NCBI RefSeq assembly: GCF_019279795.1
Contig: NC_056739.1
Span: 12,151,968 to 12,215,967, forward strand
Reading direction: 5' to 3'
Source: Protopterus annectens
Lineage: Eukaryota; Chordata; Ceratodontiformes; Protopteridae
Length of the DNA: 64,000 nt
The position numbers and the translations under genes are program-made. This document shows positions 10,891 through 22,680 of the stretch, in pieces (within the stretch, counting starts at the first letter, position 1; each line of letters begins with the position of its first letter). The notes beneath the pieces were generated by a model. It made no database searches and had not been told where the DNA came from. It saw nothing but the letters and a program-made list of their open reading frames with translations.

Positions 10891-11603
10891 TCTGTTAGTT
10901 ATCAAATTCGTTTTTTTCTGTCAGCTAAAGATCTAGAACTGTCAGCTAAAGATCTAGGACTAAAGCTCGCACAAATGGAGCAGTCTCAATTAAAATGTTC
11001 AGGTTCCAAATAATAACACATCAATCATGAGTATCCACGGAAAGGCTCTTATAACCACAGGTGGAGCAATTTTTAAAAGTTTTATCCATTTTAAAAGACA
11101 AAACAAACACATTAGAGCTCCAACAATTGTAGCTATGCTAACTCTTAAGAATTCTAACCTCTACAACACCATCTATAACTACTAAAAAGGGAACCAACTG
11201 TTAAAAATATATATCATTACAATTTTTTGAACAATGAAGAAAAAAGATATAAAGAAGCTGCAGTAGCTGAAAAAAAGGGTAAATTAAGCACTAAATAATC
11301 CTGTTAATAAACAAATAAATATATAATCACACTAAGAAGAAATGTAGAAAAAATGTTACATTTGTAAACATTTAGCAGTTGAGTGAAGAGCAAGATCCAC
11401 CCATTCTAGCACCAAATGTGATCTGAAAATCTAGATCACAGGAGAGTATGGGTTTTTAGGAGCTCAAGGTAACGGAGTACTAGCTAATATCTGGATTGGA
11501 TTTGAGGAGTAACTTAGTACCCAACAATCAGCTCAGAAGGACTGATGAAATAAGATATTTGAACTTGCATGGATGAATAATTGATACTAGAATCAAATAA
11601 GAT
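10891..11603 (-). pseudogene. R1: degenerate DIRS gag N-terminus, leader and probable 5' terminus
   Basis: Positions 10960-11110 resemble, on the minus strand, the gag N-terminal Cys/His region of D4 and D8 (the ACAAATGGAGCAGT stretch). Around 11420 the sequence CCAAATGTGATCTGAAAAT is a decayed version of the terminal-repeat inner edge. This continues the R1 gag interrupted by D2. It has no open frame. The stretch 11110-11395 is AT-rich leader-like sequence with nothing else visible. Confidence 0.45.
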
Positions 11604-11785
11604 GTTATGTACTTACCATAACGTTCTATGTTTGTTGTCCATCTCGCCTACATTCTTGCAGGTTGGGTTGGAAGCCATTCACGGCTCTGACTCGGCCGAA
11701 TACTAAAGCTCGAGAGCTTCCACTGGCTTGAAGCTAAAGCCTTTCCCATGATGCTCTGGGCTACATCCCCAGATCTCGTTTGCAA
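11604..11785 (-). repeat. D3 left (3') inverted terminal repeat
   Basis: It runs from GTTATGTACTTACC to the inner edge CCCCAGATCTCGTTTGC, the complement of the right inner edge at 17835. The middle (GAGAGCTTCCACTGGCT) matches the right repeat in inverse orientation. Confidence 0.8.
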
Positions 11786-11961
11786 GTGAAAGATTAGACT
11801 AACCCAAAAAATAGAGCAGAAAATATATTTATATCCAAGTGCAGAAGTTTGGTATGAGACAAAAAAACCTCGAGACTCCATATCATCATAACTATGTACA
11901 TAAGAATAAATTTGTCCATCCATTCCTCCAGGAATGCAGGACGGGGGTAGGAGGGTGGAAT

Positions 11962-12060
11962 GCAAGAATGTAGGTGAGATGGACAAAAAACTTAGAACGT
12001 TATGGTAAGTACATAACTTCTTAATGTTATGTTGTCCTATCTCACCGTAATTCTTGCAGG
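11962..12060 (-). repeat. D3 internal complementary region
   Basis: The left half is the complement of the element's left terminus. The right half, from ATGTTATGTTGTCCTATCTC to TTCTTGCAGG, is the complement of its right terminus at 17960-17998. It thus holds a copy of the joined ends, as in D2. Confidence 0.8.
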
Positions 12061-12165
12061 TTGGGACAGTGTCCCCAGCACCTTAATCCCTGGGTGGCTC
12101 AGGAGAAAATACTCTACTACAGTAGATCCAAGTGAAGACCTGTTCCAGGAGTCCGCATCCAATTT

Positions 12166-13391
12166 CTAATGAATGATAAAGGTATGAGGACTCACCCATG
12201 TGGCAGCTGCACAAATAGAGTCTATAGGAATTTTGGCCTGAAAGGCCAAGGACGTAGAGACTGCTGTTGTGGAATGTCCATTTATCTTCTCAGGCAGTTT
12301 ATTATCCTTACTGTAAGAGAAAGAAATGCAATCAGTCAGCCATTTTGACAAGGTTACTTTGGAAACTGGTAACCCTTTCTTTTTATAAGAAAAGGACACA
12401 AAAAGTTGGTCGGACTTGCTGAGGCCTTTTGTTCTATGCAAGTAAAAGCGTAGCTGCCTATGTACATCCAACTGGTGCAATCTATATTCTGCCTTGTCGC
12501 TGTAGTTTGGAAAAAACACGGGCAATTCAATGGATTGGTTTATATTATTCTCCAAGCAGACTTTTGGAAGGAATGGTGGATTAGTTCTTAAGGATACCCT
12601 ATCCTTGTGGAAAATGATATAAGGAAAACAAATAGAAAGAGCTTGTAATTCCGATACCCATCTGGCAGAGGTTACGGCTACGAAAAAAAAGTCTTCCACA
12701 ACAAAAACTTCAAATCACAAGATGATGTGGGTTCAAAGGGTGGTGAAATCAATGAGTTTAGCAAAAGACTTAGGTCCCAAGGGGCTGGGGGATCTTTGAT
12801 CGGGGATCTGAGTAAAAAAGTGTCTTTAAGGAAAGCTTTACATACCCTATGAGACATAACGGGAGCTCCCATTTCCCCAATATGGAAATTAGAAATGGCT
12901 GCCAATTGAACTCTGAATGTCGCTGCTGCAGCCCTTTCATCAAAGAGTTTGGAGAGAAATTCCAGGATAGCGGTAACAGGAGCTGTAAAAGGTTCTATGT
13001 TCTGTTCCGCAGCCCAGCATGAAAATCTTTTCCACTTACTGGCATACAATCTCCTCATGGACAGTTTAGGGGAAGAGGTAAGAATATGACTCACTGCAGG
13101 AGAAAAAGAGTAACAACTGGCTAAGCGTGCAATTGGAGCAGCCATGCTGTCAGCTTGAGGGTTTGTATGGATGGAGGGATCACTCCCGATGAGTGGGTCA
13201 AAAGGTCTGGAACTGGGTCCAGAATCCACGGTTCCTCCAGCAAATGGGTCCAGAGAAAGGGTAACCAAACTTCTCAAGGCCAGTAAGGTGTAATGGAAAT
13301 CATCTTGCTTTTCAACATGCTGACTGTCTGAAGTACTTTGGGTATTAAGGGGAATGGGGGAAGGCACAGAGTAGTCCTGATGGTCAATCAT
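12166..13391 (-). pseudogene. D3 tyrosine recombinase, all three catalytic boxes altered
   Basis: Two long pieces (13391-12678 and 12699-12166) cover the protein, with one frameshift near 12690. The box I motif reads ARWVSELQAL (catalytic Arg to Trp). The HxxR box reads HSTT. The frame stops exactly where Tyr should follow PHTFIIH. Folding elements such as KWKRFS and DVHRQLRFYLHRTKG are well preserved. The copy should be catalytically dead. Confidence 0.85.
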
Positions 13392-14985
13392 GAACTAGTG
13401 CATCCCTTGGTGACTTCCCTGGAGGAGGAATGAGGGAAAAGTAGTTGCTGCATTTGGCATTCATGGCAATGGCAAAAAGGTGGCAGCAAGACTGGCCGCA
13501 TTTTTGGAAAATCTCTTCCACAATCTCTGTTTTCAGGGTCCACCCGTGAGGCAACAGAACAGCTCTGCTGAGTTTGTCTGCTATCACGTTGGATTTCCCT
13601 GGGATGTGTGTTGCTATCAGAAAGCATTGAGAAGCGATTGCCCATTGCCAAACTTGTGGTGCCTCCTGACATAGTGGGTAGGATTTGGTTCCTCCCTGCT
13701 TTTTTATGTACCACACTACTGACATGTTGTCTGTCTGAATTGCAACCGTCCCTGTCAGCAGAGAGTCCTGAAATGCTTGCAATGCATAGAGCATTGCTCT
13801 CATCTCTAGAACGTTGATGTGCACGTGGCTTTCATATTCTTGCCATAGGCCTTGGACTGTCATCCCCAGATAATGCCCCCCCACCCGATCTAGGAAGCAT
13901 CCGTGGTCAGTACTGCATTGGGTTGAGGAAGGACAAGGGGTCGTCCCTGACACAATTGGTCCATCTGCAGCCACCAAAGGAGATCTTTTCTACAAAAATC
14001 CATGATAATAATCTGATGTGAAAGAGGAAGATACTGCATTGAACATTGAGCAAATAGCAACCACTGCAGAACCCTCATGTGAAGTTGTGCTAGGGGAACT
14101 AAAAGAATATCCGCTGCCATGGTACCCAGAGCCTGCAGCACATATCTGGCCTGAGCTTTCTTTTTTGACATCAAAATCCTGATTTGCTGATGAAGGGACT
14201 GTATTCTGTCTGAGGTAAGCTTTCCCACCATATTTCTTGAATCCAGTTCTGCGCCTAAGAAGGTAATATGCTGAGACAGTGACAAAACAGATTTTTTTAA
14301 GTTTACTGTGATGCCTAGTTTGGCGCAAAGTGACACTGTTTCGTCTCTCTCTCGTAGTAGCAGATGCTTAGTGGTGGTAGATAGGAGTCGGTTGTCTAAA
14401 TATGGAAACACACAGAATCCCTGATGTCTGACGTGAGCCGTTACCAATGCCATGCATTTGGTGAAAACTCTGGCAGCTGTAGTGAGACCAAAGGGCAGGG
14501 CTCGAAACTGGTAATGACTGGTTCCCAGCTGAAAGTGCAAGTGTCTCCTGGATCACCTGTCCATCTTTATGTGGTAGTACACATCCTAGAGATCTACTGA
14601 GCAAATTCAATTGTCTTTCTCGATAAACGGGAATATCGACTGCAGAGTTACCATCCAGAACTTTGACTTCTTCACTGCTTTGTTTAGTTTGCTGAGATCT
14701 AGAATGGATTTCCAGTCCCCTGTCTTTTTTTGGAACTAAAAAGAATCTTGATTAAGTTCTGGATCCCATTTGGTCTGCGGGCATCTCTTGGATGACTCTT
14801 TTTTTTCTAGCAACGAGAGTATCTCTTGTGTCGCAAAGTCCTTTTGGCAGGGTGGAACATCTGGTAAGGACTTGTTTACTGGAGGGGGAATGGAAAATGG
14901 TATGTAATAGCCTCTGGATATAATTGTTTGTACCCGGCCATTTGTCTTGTGAGATTTTTTGCCAGGCATTTGGATACAGTGACAA
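13384..14985 (-). pseudogene. D3 pol: RT and RNase H, frameshifted
   Basis: The N-terminus (NKWPGTNNY, SRGYYIPF) lies at 14985-14736, RT at 14610-14100 and RNase H at 13977-13384. The polymerase box reads YLDN instead of YLDD, which should abolish catalysis. RNase H blocks EMRAMLYALQ, TDNMSVVWYIKKQGGTKSYP and HIPGKSNVIADKLSR are well kept. The methyltransferase-like tail is broken by stops and overlaps the YR start. Frame changes occur near 14700, 14540 and 13950. Confidence 0.83.
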
Positions 14986-15090
14986 TCGACACCTGACTTC
15001 CTCCAGAGGAGAGCAAGTGGGCCTCCTTTCAGGAGCTCTGGAAGGGCCTGTTAGAGAACGTATCTTTGTCGGCCTGATTTTGCCGCGAGG

Positions 15091-17260
15091 TCAGCATCTT
15101 CCATTATAACTTCCTCCTCTGCCCCCTGGGGGAACAGTCACCAAATGAGTCAGAAAAGCCTTTGTGGGGCTTGTGGTTCCTCTGCCCCTGGGGGAACAGT
15201 CACCAAATGAGTCAGAGAAGCCTTTGTGGGACTTGTGGAACCACATCTTTTTGCCCTTTTGACCTTTGGGATAAAGTCTAGATGAGGCAGAAAAATGGAC
15301 TCCAATAGCAGATAAGGTCTTCCCATCCTGTTCGCACCTGGTCAAAGCTTCTTTCATCTTTGGTCCAAAAAGAGATGAATCATCAAAGGAGACATTGGTG
15401 AAGGAAGACTTGAAGGGCTTGGCAAAGTTGCAAAGGCGTATCCAGGAATGCCTCCTCAGGGAAATTCCTGTCGCTGCCGCTCTACTCGCTCCATCAGCCA
15501 CATATGAAATGAATCTCATGGAGGAGTTAACTATGGAATTGAGGGTGGAGAGCTGTGAGGACACTTTGTCCATAGACCCTTGAGCCACAGCACCTTGAAG
15601 GGTATCTCCAAGCTCTTTCAGGAGATCTCTTTGAAGTCTCGTAAAATGGGTAAGGTAATTCAGGGACCATAAGGTGAAGGCCGCTGAAGAAAAGGCACGC
15701 TTTCCATAACTGTCCATGGTTCTAGACTCCTTGTTAGGGGGATGGACAGATGAGGAGTTCTCCAATAGCTCCTTAGTGGCTGTCGCCACCACCATCGCAT
15801 CTACAGGGACACCCTTAGTCAGGAATTCCTTCTCTGAGGGGGCAGTAATAAATCTGTTAGGCCTCCTTGGAACAGGCTCCACTGTATCAGGCGATGCCCA
15901 GGCCTTACAAGAAATTACACGCAATAGTTGGTCAAATGGGGGAGTCACCCAGGAGATGGAAAGGCGAGACCCAAAAGCCTCCAGGTATACCGACTCATCT
16001 TCTGAAGGGTTGGTGGACTTCCAGCCACCCCTCTGTTTCAGGATCTCAAGGATGTTGGAGAAAGAGACATCATCATAGGGAGACCTTGGGGACCCCTCAG
16101 AGTCATCCAAATTGATATCAGAATTGACTCAGGGGTGTCTATGTGTTTCCTCTTGCACAGTCTCTTCCTAGGGACTTCGGAGAGGTACTCAGGAGAAGTT
16201 TCAGAAGAGACAACGCCACCTGCAGGGGCCTCCAGAGGCTCTGGGTCCCTACGCTTGGGAGGGGGCAGTGGTGAGGAGATCAACACTGGCACCTGGGAGG
16301 AACGAGAGGTTGGCTCCGAGAGTGGGGCTGTCTGGGGCGACAGCACCCTCTCCATCAGTTTGAAAGTCTCCCCGCCCCACTCCGAAGAGACACTATACTC
16401 CAAACAGACAGAAGGTCGACTCCGAGGTGGAGCTGGTAGCTTCAAAACTGAGGAAGGAACCAAGCTCAACTTAGCCGAGGCACCAAGAGGTAGAGTCGGA
16501 TCAGACAACTGTCCATGCCGACTCTCCTCCCCAGGCCTGACTAGCGAGGGTGGGCTCCTAGATTCCTCAACGTCGGATGGAGTCGAGGACATCAGAGTCA
16601 AAGTAGGAATTGAAGATTCCAAAAGTGGTCTGTGGGTTGATGGTTCTGCTACTATTGGATCCAACATCTCTGGCTCCGAAGACTCCAGGGTGATCAGAGG
16701 AGGAATTGAAATGGCAGGTGCTGAAGGGTGTGGCTCCGATTCCTTTGGGGCCGGAGATGACAAAATTTTAGTGAGGGGCCAGTGTTTGGAGCAATCTCTT
16801 CACCACCTGCTCCACGTCATCATCAGATAAACTCCTGGAAGAATGGGTGGACAAGGAAGGAGATCTGCCTCTCTGTAAAATAGGAGATCTCACTATTGTA
16901 CCAATAAAGGAGACTAACTCCTTCATGTCTCTATTGGCTCCATGGACACTCTAGGAGCTGAAGAGGATTCCTTAGTTCCAGACTTGTTGGAAATGACAGC
17001 CCTCGGTTCTGATAAAATAAATTTCTCAGGTGGCTCTGAAATTGGAGCTGTAGAGGCCGGTCTTTTTGGTGATTTAGTGTGGGATAAAGAAGGGGAGGAA
17101 GATTTGGAGTTCTGGGTATCTAAAGCTTCCTGAATGGACCCTTTCAAATATCCCCTTGCCATTAACTTACTCCTCCTCTCATGGAGCACCCTGCTACTGA
17201 TAGCTGACAAATGGTGCAGAGGTCCTGTAAATGGATGACACTGAGGCAGTAAACACCAAA
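15091..17260 (-). pseudogene. D3 gag, near-continuous in three pieces, N-terminus truncated
   Basis: The main piece (16110-15091, 339 codons) includes SNILEILKQRGGW, SISWVTPP, the central domain (TMDSYGKRAFSSAAF, LNYLTHF, RFISYVADGASR) and an Arg/Gly-rich end. A 241-codon piece (16763-16038) holds the Ser/Pro/Glu linker and CKRKHIDTPESI. A third (17210-16923) holds the region after the Cys/His module. Only the second half of that module (VYCL, HLQDLCTIC) can be read, near 17220-17250, and the first CxxC is lost. Ser-Glu-Pro units recur in the linker, as in D1. Confidence 0.8.
15117..15242 (-). repeat. 63-bp tandem duplication inside D3 gag
   Basis: Two adjacent copies of a unit starting CTCTGCCCC..TGGGGGAACAGTC (15117 and 15180) differ at a few bases, including one C in the C-run. 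They encode a repeated part of the Arg/Gly-rich C-terminus. The other gag copies have one unit. Confidence 0.85.
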
Positions 17261-17618
17261 CAAGTTAACTAACTGAACAACTAACCTTTAAGATAAAGGC
17301 TATATATGGGAAAAGCACACAACAAACTAACTACCACTAAGAATCAAAGAAAAAAAAGGATACTAATACAAATATAAATATACCCTTTTTTTTCTTTTTT
17401 TTAAGGAGATGAAGCAGTAAGAAAGAAGGGGAAAGGTATAAGAATCCTCTAAATAAAAACAGATTCTAAACCTAAGGGAAAGTGGCCCTCTAACTTAAAC
17501 GGGCCGCGAGAGCCCTCTAAGTTAAATGGAACTCCAAAGACATGTATCTGGAGCATTTCTCCCCGGGCCTCCGCTGAAAACAGGCTCTGTGGAACCTAGT
17601 CGGACTTTCCCGGTCAAC

Positions 17619-17653
17619 AAATGATAAATAAATAAAATAAATAAATAAATAAA
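17619..17653. repeat. (AAAT)n microsatellite in the D3 leader
   Basis: About eight copies of a tetranucleotide AAAT, with one shorter unit, lie in the AT-rich leader between D3 gag and its right terminus. Confidence 0.85.
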
Positions 17654-17834
17654 CTCTCACTAGTAGTTGGGAAAGGAAAAACTAAACACTATAAAGACCC
17701 GACACAGAAAAAAAAAACACGAAAAATGACTATCTGGAATAAAGGTAGCAAGAGAGAAACTTTAGACAATAGAATTCTAAACAAAAACCTATACTTAGCC
17801 AATAAACTAGCAGGAACACTTCTCGATAGCCTGA

Positions 17835-17998
17835 GCGGCAAACGAGATCTGGGGATGTAGCCCAGAGCATCATGGGAAGGCGGCTAACCTCGAGCCAGTG
17901 GAAGATCTTGAGCTTTAGTATTGGGCCAAATCGGAGCCGTGAAGGGCTCCGAACCCAACCTGCAAGAATTACGGCGAGATAGGACAACATAACATTAA
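17835..17998 (-). repeat. D3 right (5') inverted terminal repeat
   Basis: Starts GCGGCAAACGAGATCTGGGG and ends GATAGGACAACATAACATTAA. It pairs with 11604-11785 and with the right half of the D3 internal complementary region. It contains TCGGAGCCG and GGCTCCGAA. The leader 17261-17834 carries no visible gene. Confidence 0.8.
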
Positions 17999-19292
17999 AT
18001 TTAAATAGTCCAGTAGCTCCACACCTTGGGACACATTCCAAGAAAAACAAATCTCTCCCACTTTTGATTTCAAGATTTGCTTAAGTATTGTCCTCTGGCT
18101 TCCTGTGAGGTATTAAAAACTTGAGTGGAAACAAAGCTGCTGTTATGAAACTAAGTACTTATTTCCCTAGACTAAAAAAAAATAATAAATCAGTTTAAAG
18201 ATTGAGATGTACTACTCTATTTTCAAGGAAGACTTGCAGAAGTAATGGCCACAGTGGTAAAATGACCAGGTTCATCAGCAGAAAACATCATGTTTTCCTG
18301 GCCAAGAAAAAGTCATTAAGATTATACTAGCCTTGCCTTTGATTGCTTTGAGCAGTGTCTTTTGAATCAGTGCAGAAAGAGGGAAGATACGTATTAAAGG
18401 CTGCATTTATTTGAATGTAATTTTTTATAATAATTAATTGAATATTTTTCAACAATACAGTGAGGAAGCAGTAGCTTAGAAACTGTACACTGGAACACTG
18501 TATTACATTGGAAACTATTCCCTATATTGCCCTCAAGTTGTACAGTCTACTGTGATTTGTACAAATTTTAATGCCTCTGAGAAATGTATCACCAGTGCTA
18601 GAAAAAATACTAAAGGAATGGGTTGATTACATATGGATCTTTATTATCAAAAGTTCTTTGACAAAGAATGTTTTTATAAATGCCCCTATGAAGGTTGTAG
18701 CCCAGTACTGAAAAATATTAGACTTATGGTACCTATAATTTAGTACAGAAAAAAAAAACAGCAGATTTGTGCCACTGATTCAGATATGGGCATTTCGACC
18801 AAAGATGGTAATAACTGCACCTCAAAGAACAGACATGCTAAACTCTTTTCTGAGTAGAAACCTGCTGTCCACTATGCCCTTTATGCAATTATGTATTCAG
18901 AGGAGATTTATGGGAAATTTATAAAAGGTGACTTCCAAGACGGCTACACACTAATCAACAAGTTGGTTAGACAAGTTTATTCAAGCAACTGGGGAATGTC
19001 AAGGGCAAGCTTGAGATTCAAGCTGCTGTACATAGCTGTCTACAGAACATTTTTCCTAGAGGAGCAAAGACATTTTCAGATACCCCCAAAAATACATTTT
19101 TTGGATACAGAGCTACCTAAGGATAAATAAAAAGGTTAACAAACAAAGAGAGCGTAAACAAGTAGAAGGGGCTCTGTTTCTCATTCTTCTGACAATAACA
19201 AAACCCATAGAGAGACTTTGCCAGTGAAACATTTTCCATTATTCCACAGGAAAATCCTTGAGCAACAGAAAAAAGCACAGAAGCTGACCAGA
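17999..19292. other. Unannotated AT-rich stretch
   Basis: No repeat family, gene or RNA is recognisable. A 79-codon plus-strand open frame at 18891-19130 matches nothing I know and is probably chance. This could be host DNA or a very old transposon. Confidence 0.4.
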
Positions 19293-19295
19293 TGA

Positions 19296-19451
19296 ATCAG
19301 TAAGGGGATCCAGTATTTGTCTGCCTGGGACGACATGATCGACAGACCACGATGGTTTGCCAGAGATGGCCTGCACCTGTCACCCTTGGGATTCCGGATA
19401 CTGGCAAAGGCTCTTGCCACCCCTATAGTGCCTTTTTTAGGCAAGATTTAA
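19296..19451 (+). pseudogene. CR1 ORF1, C-terminal end of esterase domain
   Basis: Just before ORF2, one frame ending in TAA at 19449-19451 encodes WDDMIDRPRWFARDGLHLS followed by PLGFRILAKAL. The D-x-x-H pair in ARDGLHLS, with the following helix, is the hallmark C-terminal block of SGNH-type esterases in CR1 ORF1 proteins. An in-frame stop at 19293-19295 and absence of the rest of the domain show a 5'-truncated or decayed ORF1. Confidence 0.65.
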
Positions 19452-22286
19452 ATGACAAATTCACCACTGTAACAGGTACAAGCAAGCAAAATCTGAGGGT
19501 AATGCTACTCAATGCTAGAAGTCTAAACCTCAAAATGCACTCACTCGAGGCACTCCTTAAAATGGAGAACATCGACATCTGTGCAGTGACAGAGGCCTGG
19601 TTCAAAGTTCCAGAGAGCACCCCTGCATTACCAGGCTATAATTCATACCACACCTTTCGGCCACCTAACCCGGAACGAAGCACTAAAGGTGGAGGTGTGT
19701 CCATATTCATTAAAGATATCCACACCTCCAGGCTAGTTGCACAGCATAATGCATCCGAGATTATCCAAGTGCAACTAACTCTGGGCAAGACTGCAATCCA
19801 AATTGTAGCTTGCTACAGGCCCCCCACCATGCCCAAGGATTCCCATTCCTCATTTCTTGATACACTGGAAAGTATTAGGGTACAACCCAACACCCTAATA
19901 ATGGGCAATTTCAACTACCCCACCATTAACTGGGAAAACTACTCATGTACCAACTCTTTTGCTCAACGTTTTCTGGAATTCATAAATTCCAATGCCTTGG
20001 ATCAACTTATTCACACCCTTGCCAGGGGCAGCAATATCCTAGACCTGGTCATTATCAACATGGGCAACCGGTGTTCCACACCAGAGGTCAATTCCTTGTT
20101 AGTCAGATCCGACCACAAGCTAATCACCCTAGACAGCCACATCCCAACCCCATCCCCAATTAGGGAAACCACCACAAAACATTTCTCCAAAGCCAACTTC
20201 ACACTTCTTAATACAGAAGTGGCAAACTTCATGACACCCATGCAGATGGACCACAGAGGTACGACTGCTGAATCCTACACAAATGCACTTTATAAGCACT
20301 TACACGAGTGCATGGATCATGCTATCCCTAATAGAACCAAGATTCTATCCTCCAAAAAAGGAAGCCAATCTGGTGGTCCTCTGCCATAAACAAACTCTAC
20401 AACAGAAGAAAGAAACTGTTGCAAAAAAGAGTAAAATCCCATGACTGGAGGAACTCCCTGTTCAACTTCAGTAAGAAGATGAGATCCCTCATAAAATCCT
20501 CCAAAGCTAGTAACAAAAACAAAATTGCCACTGACTCTAAAGACAACCACAACGCATTTTATAGCTATGTCAAGAATCTCAATGGCAACACTCACATCTG
20601 CTCTGAGTTACAACACAATGGCACTAAATATACAGAACCAACTGATATTGCCAACATCCTGGCAGATAGGTTCAGTGCTAACTTTACCCCCCTCTCACCC
20701 CCTAGAGGGCCCATCTCTATACTGGAAGAATGCAATGTTCTTGTAATCATGGCTGCACAGGTAAAAATCACATTCTCCAAAGCCAAGAACACAGCATCCA
20801 TGGGACCTGACAATATCCCAGGCTGCGTTCTACACGAACTACAGAATTAACTGGCACCCTACCTAAGTACCATGTTCAATCATAGCCTCACCTCAGGCTT
20901 TGTGCCCACTGAATGGCGCACTGTGATGGTTATCCCACTCCACAAAGGGGGAGCCATGACGGACCCTGGGAACTACTGCCCCATTAACCTGACGAGCCTG
21001 GTCTGCAAGGCCATGGAACATATCATCATGGAACTCATAAAAAAAGACACTGGTAATCTCCAAACTCTGAACACTACCCAGTTCGGGTTTGTAAAAGACA
21101 GATCATGTCTCCTTAACCTGATTGACTTCTTTGAAGCAGTCACCAAAGCCATAGATGAGGGTAAGTTGGTTCACACAGCTTATCTAGATCTCGCCAAAGC
21201 TTTCAACACCACCCCCCTCTCTGAAATTATAGATAAAGTCACTAAACTAGGTATAAATCCCTATGTCACAAAATGGGTTGCCAACTGGCTCATGGACAGA
21301 ACGCACGCTGTGAAAGTAGCAGACTCCAAATCCGACTTCAGACCATTGACAATTGGATTACTACAAGGTTCAGTCCTGGGTCCTCTCCTGTTTGGTATCT
21401 ACTTCTCTGAAGTACAGGCTAACACAGAAGGTTTTTGGCTAACAAAGTTTGCAGATGACTGCAAACTAGGAGCCAAAATCAAAACTCCTAACGATGTGGA
21501 CATACTAGAAAAGGGCCTCACTGAGACAGATGCCTGGTGTCAAAGCCATGGCCTGAAGCTCAATGCCAAAAAGTGTATTGTCATCCCCTTTGGTAAAAAC
21601 TCTGTACCCATGAACTACCACATAAGTGGTAGTCTACTTAATGCTGAAAGTGTGATAACAGACCTTGGGACACAGGTGGACAGTAATCTCTCCTTTGATA
21701 GTCACATCGCCACAGTGGTCAGGACATCCTTCTACATCACAAAAGATTTCTCATCCAGAAAAAAGAGGTAATTGTTCCCCTCTACTCATCACTCATTAGA
21801 CCCATTATAGAATACAATGCCCCTTTTGGTATGTACCTCACAAGACATCTACAACAACTGGAAAGGCCACAGAAATACTTCACAAAGAGGATTACTGGCC
21901 TCAAACAGATGCCTTACGCAGACCATCTCAAAAAACACCAGCTTTACTCCGTCGCATATCGCCTACTCAGAGGCAATCTCTGCCTAACATACAAAGCTAT
22001 GTCAAACCCAGAGCTGTTGGACATGCTCCACTTAAAGAAATCCCAATCCCTCCGAGCTACATGTTCTAAGGACCTAAACCTTGTCACCACAATAAACAGA
22101 ACATGCTGGAGGGATAGATTCCTGTCCCACAGACTTCCCATACTCTGGAACAGACTACCTATCTATGTCAAACAGAGCTCCTCATTAGAACTCTTCAAGA
22201 ACAATCTTGATGATTGGATGGGAAATAGGAAATTCACCCCAGGGATCACTTCTGTGGCTCTGCTAGACAGGGGCACAGGAACATAA
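19452..22286 (+). pseudogene. CR1 ORF2: endonuclease and reverse transcriptase, frameshifted
   Basis: The endonuclease half (to 20389) shows LLNARSLNLKMHSLE, TEAWF, YRPP and SDHKLIT. The metal-binding GDFN motif reads GNFN (D to N), probably inactivating. After a frame change near 20400 the RT half follows in frame to 20850, a stop, then 20872-21771. It includes LDLAKAFNT, GLLQGSVLGPLLF and the catalytic FADD box. A further frameshift near 21780 leads to the C-terminal domain (21831-22286). With at least two frameshifts, one stop and the D to N change it is inactive. The frame is open upstream of 19452, and I placed the start after the ORF1 stop. Confidence 0.8.
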
Positions 22287-22309
22287 TTTTCTTGGGTGGC
22301 AAAAGCCAG

Positions 22310-22352
22310 GGTACCTTTTTGGCTAGGCTTATATAAGCCCTAGGGCTACTAG
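22310..22352 (+). repeat. Palindromes at the CR1 3' end
   Basis: The perfect palindrome GGCTTATATAAGCC (about 22326-22339) is followed directly by CCCTAGGG and then CTACTAGCCTAG. Together they can form a compact hairpin in the RNA shortly after the ORF2 stop. A 3' hairpin is a known recognition feature in several LINE clades; a role here is inference. Confidence 0.5.
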
Positions 22353-22680
22353 CCTAGTACCTACCTATGAATTTGTACCAGAGACAGGTGATGGAAGATA
22401 GAGGTGACCATGAGGAAGATTAGCAACACTATGAAATTAGTGAATGACTGAGAATGTAAATCATAACTCCCATTAAATATATGATTAGGCAAGAAAAGTG
22501 GCTTTGCAAGAAGAAGTCATTGAGAAAGACTGGCATTTTGTTGACTGTGTTAAAGTGGTGGGTGAACTGCAAAGCATATATCCTGCTATATGTCATTAAT
22601 ATTTGGAGGGACACTGAAGGGACTGAAGAAATAACTGTAAAAACAATTTTGTTATTAATATTTGCATAAAAATCATTCTT

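Larger units (their letters stand above)
11604..17998 (-). mobile_element. DIRS retrotransposon D3, full-length but decayed
   Basis: Complete from left terminus (GTTATGTACTTACC at 11604) to right terminus (GACAACATAACATTAA at 17998). It has terminal repeats, internal complementary region, YR, pol and gag in the standard order. All three genes carry lesions and all three YR catalytic boxes are altered. The length of 6.4 kb with no later insertion makes it a good structural reference for the other copies. Confidence 0.87.
19293..22370 (+). mobile_element. CR1-like LINE, 5'-truncated
   Basis: Contains the C-terminal end of an ORF1 esterase-type domain, then an ORF2 with apurinic endonuclease and reverse transcriptase. 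It ends in a short 3' region with palindromes. The 5' boundary is approximate. It is the only large plus-strand element outside the Penelope composite and the L1-C piece. Clade assignment (CR1, against its L2/Rex relatives) rests on the ORF1 esterase tail and RT motifs seen by eye. Confidence 0.75.

Noticed and set aside
18891-19130. 79-codon plus-strand open frame
   Set aside because: No recognisable domain, no context, AT-rich surroundings; most likely chance.
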